A stretch of 64,000 nt of DNA, from contig CM075857.1 of assembly GCA_037975125.1 (NCBI GenBank), positions 39,518,436 to 39,582,435 on the forward strand. Direction: 5' to 3'. A program made the translations under genes and the position numbers. Source of the DNA: Latrodectus hesperus. Lineage: Eukaryota; Arthropoda; Arachnida; Araneae; Theridiidae. The notes beneath the pieces were generated by a model. That model saw only the letters and a program-made list of their open reading frames with translations, had not been told where the DNA came from and searched no databases. Shown here piece by piece: positions 55,097 to 64,000 of this stretch. The first letter of the stretch is position 1; every line of letters begins with the position of its first letter.

Positions 55097-55477
55097 CTTC
55101 ACTTTAGCGATTTTTTCGTCTGTAAGTAAAAAAAATCCCACCCTTATGTAATTGAGCCTAAACATTTATTACTTTTGAAAATAGGATATAAACGACAAAA
55201 TATACAAGTAAATCCTGATTTAAAATAATTAACATAAGAAACAATATAATCAACATAGGAGAAATATATAATTATTTGAAAAACATCTAGGTTGAAATTT
55301 TATTTAGACTCATGATTTACTGAAAACAGAAAATAATGGTGATAAATTTATTAATGTTTAAAGTGAACACAATATGCTCAATATAAAAGAAACAATGTAT
55401 CCAGTGTTCAATTTAAAAATAATCCATTTTATTCATTTAAAAATGAATAAGAAATATATTTTATTTATTCATTTTTT
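55097..55477. other. Intergenic or intronic DNA, nothing recognised
   Basis: AT-rich gap between two MITEs. Confidence 0.5.
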
Positions 55478-56168
55478 GGCACAAGTGCCATATAACTCAT
55501 GGTCCCAAATTGGCGACGACAAAATTTTGCCAAGATGACTTAATTGTGACGTAATGTTACGTGAATGTGTTGTAATTGTGACGTAAAAAATTCATTTCGA
55601 AAGACTTTACAAATCTAATTATTAAATTTAAACCTCATAAGTAAAGAGTGTAAATATATATTTTGGAAATATTTTTAAAAAAATGAAACATAAGAAAATG
55701 CAAATATTTTTCTTATTCGTTTCTGAAATTACTTCGGAAGAACTAAGAATACCTTATTATTTTAAAATGATATTTTGAAACACAGACATAATTAACTGTA
55801 ACAATTTTGACATATGCTGAAAAAGTAAATGCAGAACACAAAAATGATTATTTAAAATAATGAAAAAGAGCAATACAATCTGGAATTAAAGTATCCAAAA
55901 TGTCAAGCAAAGCGTAAAACACACTAAAAAATTCTTACCAAATTTCTTCTCAAATATTTCTAATAAAATGTGAAAATGGAATAAAATGTTTTTAATCTTG
56001 TTGCGATGACGTAAACACACGGGTTGTCAAAATTGAATTTTCAACCTAATTCTTATTGGTTTTCATCTGTATGATGAAATAAAAATCAAGTTGCAGGTAA
56101 AAAAGAAAATTCACCAAAAAATCCCCGAACTCAGAATTTGGCATTCTGGGTAATATGGCACCTTTGCT
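55478..56168. mobile_element. MITE-like element, copy 2 of the 24-kb family (shorter)
   Basis: The ends GGCACAAGTGCCATATAAC and ...AATATGGCACCTTTGCT are inverted copies related to the TIRs at 24193-25482. The interior also matches that copy in inverted orientation (AAAGAGCAATACAA..., TCTTATTGG.TTTCATCTGTATGA). At 691 bp it is about half the length of copy 1. No coding capacity. Confidence 0.7.
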
Positions 56169-58788
56169 TTTTTAAAATAAGTACAGTGTCATTTAAAAAT
56201 TATTAAAATGTTAAAAAGTGAAAAGAAAATCATGCCAGGATTATTGCTGTTGGGAATAGATCAAATCACTTTATATTTGTTTTGTCGCTCTTGGTAAAAT
56301 GATGGATCTAATCATTCTAGGACTAATAAAGAAAATTATATTCATGGGGAAATGTAAAAAGAAATAATCCAATGAAAATGGAAAGAAAAATATTTATTTA
56401 TTAGATCACAAGTAACTACCTTGAATAACTCTTTGAAGAATGCTATTAAAATTGAGAACTATGAATTAAAATAAAATATCCTAAATCATTATGTGATGAT
56501 GAAAACATGATTTTAAAATAAAAGCAAAAAGGAATGAGATTCAGGTATATACCATGGTTGCTATTAGTCTAAATTACTAAAAGAATTTTAAAAAATTATA
56601 TTTTAAAGCAATTGTATGACATTTGCAATTTCATTAACATAAAAATATTTAACCAATATTTTATTTTAAGTTAATTATACAGTTGACAGCTATTAAATGT
56701 TAGAAACTACTAGTTATATTTTTCATCATATGCATTTGTTGTACCTTTTAAAAGTTTGTTACAAATTTCAATCTATTGAAAATTGATGAGCTAAAAGCCA
56801 TTGAGGAAGGAACAAAAGAGGAGCTGCCCTATTGGTCAGTGCTTGATGTGTGTGCTATATCCTCTCTGTTTTTCAAGACATTATACTAAAATCTGTTCTT
56901 TACTATTAAGCCTCTTATTGAATTGAAATATTTGAAAGAAAATATACTTATTTAAACTTCATTGTTTAAACAGAAATTATTTTAATGAATGTTTATTGAA
57001 TAATCATTGTAAAAGAAAAATTTTATCTGTAAAAAGAATTAATTTAAGGAAGATTAATTTTATAAGTTTAGGAATACATTTAATTATTTTGCTAGTGAAT
57101 AAATTCCAGTTTTTTAAAACAAAAGTACTGAGTTTTTAACATTACATTAATATTAAAATATCATACTTCTTGAGAAGATATATTTATCATATATAAATCT
57201 TATTAAATATAATAAAATCAAGATTTATTGAAATTCAATTTTTGATTAAAAAAATATATTTTGTTTAGTTTCTAGGTTTCTTACAGGACTTTATATTAAT
57301 TTTTTTTTTTATTTTACATTATTCAATGAAACTCATTTACAAAGTATTGATCATAAAAACTTTTTTTTTCTAATATTGAACTAAAAATACACCAAAGGAA
57401 AATTATATGTACATATATATAGATATACTATATAGTTTGTCTTTGTCTTCTTAGAGTTGGGTTTGTATGTCATTGGGCACCTCTGCTTTTATCAGCATTT
57501 TACTACATAGTTACTATATAAATATTTATATAGATATATATACCATATGCATATAAATAAATTTATACACAGAAGCTTAATCCTTTCTTATAAAGGAAAA
57601 AATTATAACTAAATAGCAGAATATTGCATGGATAAAATCACAGGGAATAACATGGGTAGTTTACTTTGCCACTGATTATTAATAAAGAAAAGAAAAATCG
57701 ACATTTTTCATGATTATAAATGTAATAATATGATATTTAATTTAATTCACATAATATTCAAGTGTTTATCTCAAAGTCAATGGTGAATAACATGCCTAAA
57801 TTTTTTTTTATTGAAATACATAATAATTAGCAAAAATACAAAATAAGCAATTAACTATCAATAAAAATAACTTTTTTAAAAATAGTAAGTAATTTAGATC
57901 ATTTTTGTTTTGGTGTGTGCAATTTAAATGAAAATAATGCTTTCCTATACTTTGTCCTCAATAAGAAAGTACTGTTTCCCTTGAAAGACAGAGGGGGCTA
58001 GGTATTAATAGCTAGCTATTTCACTGGCATTCATGATATTTCATGGTTAGAACTACTTCTCTTATATTCCTTCCTCCATGGTATAAGTTAATTTCACATA
58101 TACTAATTTGAGACTTTGCTTTTTGCATGCTTATTTAGTTTGTATTACTTAATAGTTTAATTTTTGGAATTTTTATTCATTTGTTCAACATTATATTTTT
58201 TTCATTGTTTTCATAGTGTGTTTCAAAAATAAAACCATTTAAAAATGTCTTTATTTATTTAATTATTCTTGAATCTGTGATTTGTTATGTTTTTTATTAT
58301 TCTTTTTATTAGTTGTAGATATTTTTGGTGCTAATTGTGATTGTAAATTTAAGCATTAAAAATTGCGAATCAAAATGTAAATAGCAAATAATAGTAATGT
58401 AAAAAACTTTTTTTATGTACAAATTAATATGTGTAATAATTCTTTTAACATGTTTCAAAATTTAAGCTATAAGATTTTTTTTATTAGATATAACTGTGAA
58501 ATCTCTAATATTTATGTATTAAATTAACACATGGTATAATCAGAACATTATATTTCAAAAGGTAAAACATGTACCATAGTAAAAAATGGATTTCATAACT
58601 TCCAATTCTTGCTGTGTGAAAGCTTAGTTATTATTTGAATTTTAATGCGATTTCCAAGTTTTTAAACTAAATTTTCCTTGAATCCCTTTTTAAATTATTA
58701 TTACTCATATGAATTTCAAATTTGTTTTTTTTTAATTTTAATATGAATTATATATTTTATTTTTTAAGTCTTTATTTCTTTAATATAG
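56169..58788. other. Probable intron or intergenic DNA, nothing recognised
   Basis: AT-rich. Slightly GC-richer words at 56800-56870 and 57950-58080 do not resolve into any gene or repeat family. It ends at the acceptor of the exon at 58789. Confidence 0.45.
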
Positions 58789-61700
58789 GAAAAAGATATA
58801 CTAAGCAACAATTTGCTTAATCTCTACCTGCAACAAGTGCCTGAACTTCTTAAAGATTCCACTCCTGATCAAAAAGAAGTTATTTTGTTAAATAATGATA
58901 CTGAAAAAACTGATCAGGTAAAAGAGTTTTTTCTATTTTAAGTTTTGTGAATTTGGCTTAACACTATAGTAGTGTGAAATCGATACAATTCACCAAATAT
59001 GCTTATTGCATCCAAGAACTCCGCTTTATATACCTGCTACTCATTTACATAAGTTGAAAATGAAGCACTTTGTTTCAATGAACAATCAGAGAGTTATTTT
59101 AATGAAGTGATAAGTCACTCTTCTGAAACTGCATGTATTTTTGGCTGTCAGCAGCTATGTATGTATAAAATTTAGATTTACAGATATTGAGTGAACAACA
59201 GGATAGATGATATGAGAATTCTCCGAAACTAAGAACGACTAGGATATGGTCAAGAGATAAAGTAAGTTTAATCTTCTTGGTTATCTCATTTTGAGCGTAA
59301 TTGGTATTCGGTAACAAAATATTGTGGGTAGCGATGTAATTTAGAATGACAATAAAACTGTGCGTGGGGCGCTTGGCACGAAAATTAGAAACCCGCCAAA
59401 CCTGCACACTTCCCTAATTTTTAACCCATTATTTTAGCCTTTGCTTTTGATTTGTAGAACTCATTAATTCATCTGCTTGTTTAAAATTATCAAAATAAAT
59501 TAAAATATCTATAACTTGTAGTCAGTCTGATGCAAAATAGTTGATTATGCTTTAGAAAATTATTGTCTAATGAAATTTTCTAAACAATATTTTTTATTTA
59601 TATCTGGAAAATATTATAAAATTGCACTTATACAATTTGACAAAATTTAAAATGAAAGAAAATAATTTTGTTTATATATGTCTTAATAGTCTTTCTTGTT
59701 TAAAAAATAAATGGAAAATAGTATAATAAAGAGTTAAATATTTATTTAAAAATATATTTATTTATTTATTAATATTCATTTAAATTGGGAAGGAAATTTT
59801 TCCTTTGGGAATTGACTGCCTAACTGAAAATAAAAAATGTAAGTATTATCACATAAGTGTGTAAGTAAACGTAAATTATAAACACATGATTCCAAATATA
59901 ACTATAAATAGGAATAACAAAGCTTTCAGGAACATATGTTTATTAATATTATTAAAGTTTCACATTACAATATATAACAATGGCACATTACATATAATTT
60001 CACAAAACAGCCACACAAAGAAAGAAGCAACGAACAAATCCACTTCAATATCTTAAGTTATCTCAAGTGTCGTTCTGGGAAATGTACTAGTTGCACCTAG
60101 TGCCATCTACCCACTTAAACAAGGAAGGCAGCTGTAATTATACCCACTACAAAATGAATTAATGTTTTCAAATTTAATCATAAGTTAAAATTTAAAATGC
60201 TTATGCTACACATATCCTTAAAAAGTTGATCAAATTACTGATCTTCAAAATTTTGGTTGCCAACGATCAACTGGCAACCATAAATTTGTTAACTTTCTAT
60301 TGGCTGTGCTTGTATTTTTGTTTTATGTTTCAAGGTTTATTAATTTCGATAATCCTTTTGAACTAAACATCTATAATTCTACTGTCCCAAAAAAGCATTG
60401 GTTGCCTAGTTGATTAGGACATAGTTCATGTTATAAGAAAGTAAATGAGTTCAAATCCTGATCCAACCAAAGAGCCATTGTGATCACCTAATGGGGGCAA
60501 GGCCATATAAAATATGTTGTGGTCACAATGTCCTCCATGGGAAATGATACCTCTGGGGGTGGCAGGCCAGCTTGAGAATCTTCTGCTTGGTTTCTACTTC
60601 TAAGTAATAAAGATCTACCCACTTTTGGGGTCTCTGTGGCATGCTCACAAGGTTGATCATCTATATAAAAGTGTTATTACTTCCCTTATGGTGGTGAAAA
60701 ATGAAAATTCTAGTAGGCACGCATATGAAACAACTGTTTGACTAATTTTGAAAATATATTCATTAATTTAGAATTGTGTAAATAATTTTAATATGGAATT
60801 ATTTTTGACAACTGAAAATTTCAAGTCAAAAGTAGTATAGATATATTAATTTTCTTCATGTGTGCTTGGCAATAATACATCTTGTTTTATTTTTGTCACT
60901 AGATAACAAAGCTAAGAAATATATAAGTAAATAACATAATTAGCCATTATCCTAACATTCTAGTAACACTTGTCGATATTCTGTTTTTAATAACTTTTAA
61001 AACGAAGTTAAATATATTTTAAAATTTAAATATACTTGTTTGGTTAATTATTAAATGAAAGATATGGATTATTTTCTAACTGCGCAAAAGAAGAAAAAAC
61101 GTCGCATAATCTGCGGCAAGTTTTTTGGCCAATATTCGAAAATGTTTACTACTGGTAAAATGGGCCAAATAAAATTTAAAAAATATTTGATTAATATAAT
61201 AAGTAGTTCAGAAAAAATATATATTATGCAAAAGATCTGTTTGGATCCACCTCAACACAAAGTGCAATAAACTGAGATGAAAGCATGACATTGATTCAGA
61301 TCCAAGAAGATTCTAGTAAAACTAATCAATTTTTAGTTTTTAATAACTTTTAAAATGAGGTTAGACATAATTTAAAAATAAAGTGTATTTGTTTGGTTAA
61401 TTATTAAAGGAAAGAAATGTTTTATTTTTTAACTGTGCATTGGAGAGCATTTTTGACAGTCAAAAAGCTAACTTCATTTGTCTCTTGACTGTTTCCCGGT
61501 CTTTGAATTCCGTAGTTTCATAATTCTTGTATCAACTATCTTGCTGTTCATTCAATGTCTGTAAATCTGAATTTTTACACATGTGCTGCTGACAGCCAAA
61601 ACATAAGCAGTTTTGGAAAGGTGACTTATTATGTCATCAAACTCATTCTCCAATTGGTCTATTACATTGGCAATCTACTTCGTATGTCAGCACTTTTTTC

Positions 61701-63259
61701 CAAATGAAGAACAATCAAACTAAAACTAGTATTTCAGAATCGAGACTGGCAATATCTTAAAGTGTCATATTTTCAACTTGTGTAAATGAGTAGTGGGTAT
61801 ATAAAGCAAAGATGTTGATTACAACTTTACAATAGAAGTTTGATTACAAATGCTCTTGGATGCACTAGCGATTATGTCAGGTATTTATCTGAAGTTTATT
61901 TAATATAGATTGTATTGAAGTTAAGTTTAACCTTTTTGAGTTTTAGTTCTATATTTGCGTTAATCACTATCATATTTTGTGATTATTACTATTGACCTGA
62001 TGATACGTATGTCAACCTTAATGTAACTAAACTTTAATTTTGTCTAATAATTTTTGTAAATAGTTATTGAATAAATTATATTTTTTTAATATCCTGTCAA
62101 TATCATGTCAACACACGCTTCATTATATATGTAGGTACTTACATAATAGCCAGACAAAATTTTTTCATTTGCACTGCGCATGCATAGTTTTTCACCTTAC
62201 ATTAAGATGATTGTCACCATTCTTTTTATTTGCTTTCATTATAGCTTTTAGTTTAAAATTTGCTGGGTAACTTAAACTTTTTCACTTCCACATAATGCTA
62301 TATGAATTTAAATGTTTCCATAATAGAACATCTTGTTTGAAGACAGAAGGTAAAATGACTTTAACCAATTGTTGTTGTCTTGTGCCTGCTAGACTGGCAT
62401 TATGGAGTGCGCTACTCCATATTTTCAATTGAACCATATTTGGGTGTGGAGTCCAACTTCCTCAATACACACATGCCATAGGTACTTGTTTATAGGGTAG
62501 ATAACCATTCATAACATATTCCCACAAAGATAGGAAGACAAAGAAAGTACATCCATGGTCGAAATGAGATTCAAACCCATCTAAATTTAATAGCTTATTT
62601 TATGATTTATTTAATATGTGAAATAGTAAAATTGAATGTAAGTTAATGTTACTGGCAGTTAATGTTTACTGGGTAGCTAATATTAGTTTGTTTTTATTGT
62701 TTAGTTTTATGGATTGTGTTCCAAACATAATTACATTTATAAAAAATTACAATATTATTTTCTGATAGAATTATCTTCAAATGAATTATGACTGCTATGT
62801 TGTCTTAAGTAGCAATTATTGGTATGGAATCTAAATTATCCTTTTTTCATCTAGTTCATATTGAGTGTGAATGAAGTCACTAAAAAATTTTGGTTGATAT
62901 TGTTTAGAGTCAGTATTTTTAAACGTGGTAATGCTTTGTTTACTTCATATTTATTGGGTGGTGCATTAACTGTTTTATTATTTTTATTTAATAAATATGT
63001 TTCTTTTCTTTCTACAAAATGGAATTATTTGCATGGAATTGTGTTCATTTTTTCCTGGGTATTGAGAATTATAGGTTTAGTATTAAATAAGGCCTTTCAC
63101 GATGAAAAGAATATTTTTATGTCAGTGTACATTTCTATTTATTTAATAATTAGTAAATTGCATTTCAACATTTTACCCGTAGTTGATTATTTGCAATCAA
63201 CTTATTATTGTTCTACTGAAAGTTTAACAATATCCATTTTTTGCTTTTTTATATTATAA
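58789..63259 (+). CDS. Unidentified host gene, last two exons, multi-pass membrane C-terminus
   Basis: Exon 58789-58917 (acceptor AATATAG, donor GTAAAAG; 43 codons) encodes NLLNLYLQQVPELLKDSTP..., an acidic, Leu/Gln-containing soluble segment. Exon 62855-63259 (acceptor CATCTAG) joins in phase 0 and encodes 134 residues to a TAA. It starts SVNEVTKKFW and then has about four hydrophobic segments (around FTSYLLGGALTVLLFLF, GIVFIFSWVLRIIGLVL, VYISIYLIISK and ISIFCFFIL), so the product is probably an integral membrane protein with a short C-terminus. I do not recognise the family. The 3.9-kb intron holds an inverted-repeat element and a SINE. The first exon may be at 53888, with a problem described there. 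Confidence 0.5.
60396..60715 (+). mobile_element. tRNA-derived SINE
   Basis: The head 60396-60469 is tRNA-like: GGTTGCCTAGTTGATTAGGAC (A box) and GAGTTCAAATCCTGATCCAACCA (B box and CCA-like end). It is followed by about 250 bp of GC-richer body (GGGGTGGCAGGCCAGCTTGAG, TCTACCCACTTTTGGGG). The 3' end is uncertain, near AAAATGAAAATTC. Confidence 0.6.
60981..61440 (+). repeat. Diverged direct duplication of about 105 bp
   Basis: 60981-61085 and 61332-61440 share TTTTTAATAACTTTTAAAA, TTGTTTGGTTAATTATTAAA and TTTTCTAACTG/TTTTTTAACTG in the same order. It lies inside the inverted-repeat element. Confidence 0.8.
62385..62590 (-). repeat. Possible SINE remnant
   Basis: A GC-richer block with a B-box-like GGGTTTGAATCTC on the minus strand near 62568. 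No A box was found, so the assignment is weak. Confidence 0.3.
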
Positions 63260-64000
63260 TGAATTAATGTATATTATATGTTTACATTTTATAAAAGGAA
63301 TTAATCTTTATTGTCACAAAATAGAAACAAATTTAGAATATTTTTTTAAATTTTTTTATATAAATGCAAAAAGATTGTTAGTGTTAAAATATTTAAAAGT
63401 AAAATGAAAATAGTAGATTTTTCTGGCTATGGTTAAATATTTTTATGTAAAGTAGTCTGTAGTTGCTGGAGTTAGACACTCTAAGTGTTAAAATATTTTA
63501 GTGAAATAAGAATTTGCATATCAATTTTGCAAAATAGATGCTACAAATGCTATTCCATTTTGAGTATTACTGAATTGCATGTGTGTTACACAAGTCAATA
63601 TAATAGTAAATTTATTAACTTTAAATTTTATCATTTTTATTAAATAAAATCAATGTGACTACTTGAATTTTGTAAATGTAGGCATAAAAAATGAAAAATG
63701 ATAGAAAACAACCACTGCTTGGTAGAACACTGGCAAAATTTGCTTTAAATTACAATAAATTGTAAATAAAATATTAGCGAACCAAGAAATCATCAATGTA
63801 TCTTGAAAACATTTCTAGTCCTTACTATATTAATAATTTTGGATCTTGAATTTTATAAAAGAAATTAATGTTAGCGTTTGCGAAAATTTTGTTACCGCTC
63901 TTCAAAGATTTGGCTCTGCTATGTGTGATGAATAATAAAATTAATTTTTCTTATTTTTATTTTAATCATGCTTTTTATTTTTATATGTCTTAAATATTAT
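63260..64000 (+). other. Downstream of the membrane-protein gene, probable 3' UTR
   Basis: Follows the TAA at 63257-63259. AATAAA-type words occur at about 63643 and 63765 and could serve as polyadenylation signals. No further gene is seen before the window ends. Confidence 0.4.

Larger units (their letters stand above)
59000..61865. mobile_element. 2.9-kb element with long diverged terminal inverted repeats
   Basis: 59000-59290 and about 61465-61865 are diverged inverted copies: TGCATCCAAGA, CTTTATATACC.ACTACTCATTTACA.AAGTTGAAAAT, TTTGGCTGTCAGCAGC and CAGATTTACAGA.ATTGA occur in mirrored order. The right arm has about 40- to 100-bp extra blocks. The exact ends and target duplication could not be fixed. 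The interior holds a SINE and a local duplication. No transposase is seen; an open frame at 61055-61270 (Lys-rich start) has no recognisable domain. It sits in an intron of the membrane-protein gene. Confidence 0.55.

Noticed and set aside
59099..59407. 102-residue open frame on the minus strand
   Set aside because: Lies within and beyond the left arm of an inverted-repeat element and has no recognisable domain.
61055..61270. 71-residue Lys-rich open frame inside the inverted-repeat element
   Set aside because: No domain, and its 5' part belongs to a local duplication whose second copy is not open; kept only as a note in the element entry.

Overview
The window is a stretch of very AT-rich eukaryotic nuclear DNA, most likely from an arthropod. 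A spider or other arachnid is my guess; nothing here proves it. The signs are spliced genes with GT-AG introns of about 0.3-12 kb, an NKAP homologue, and a dense, nested load of transposable elements. There are no operons or bacterial signals.

Layout. 1-21,012 (minus strand): the NKAP gene (NF-kappa-B-activating protein family). Six coding exons are visible and the terminal exon lies beyond the left edge. Its 12.2-kb intron (8,307-20,470) holds a mariner-like remnant, an I-group LINE inserted inside a fold-back MITE, and a decayed RTE-type LINE. 21,013-29,745: gene-poor DNA with a perfect hairpin, a MITE with long terminal inverted repeats (TIRs), a 114-bp repeat with an identical inverted copy at 49.7 kb, and a hAT transposase tail.

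29,746-43,446 is the most striking feature: a 13.7-kb element bounded by a perfect 6-bp target duplication (CATGTC), with Polinton/Maverick-like termini (5'-AG...CT-3'). It consists almost only of two 6.7-kb inverted arms around a 343-bp spacer. Each arm carries a three-exon gene for a zinc-finger-tagged, protein-primed-type family B DNA polymerase. The two genes diverge from the centre, each behind a TATA box and consensus heat-shock elements. The left gene is largely intact; the right is broken by a roughly 1-kb scrambled patch. No integrase, packaging ATPase, protease or capsid gene is seen.

43,453-56,168: more TIR elements. One (44,805-49,661) has 470-bp TIRs and a spliced THAP-domain gene. 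One (49,788-53,103) has 88-bp TIRs and a C2H2 zinc-finger exon. One MITE contains a 130-bp tandem repeat, and a second copy of the 24-kb MITE family is present. 53,888-63,259 (plus strand): pieces of an unidentified host gene ending in a multi-pass membrane exon, with an inverted-repeat element and a tRNA-derived SINE in its intron.

Exon boundaries were placed by reading splice sites and checking that phases join. Family names come from motifs and remembered family patterns, not from searches.
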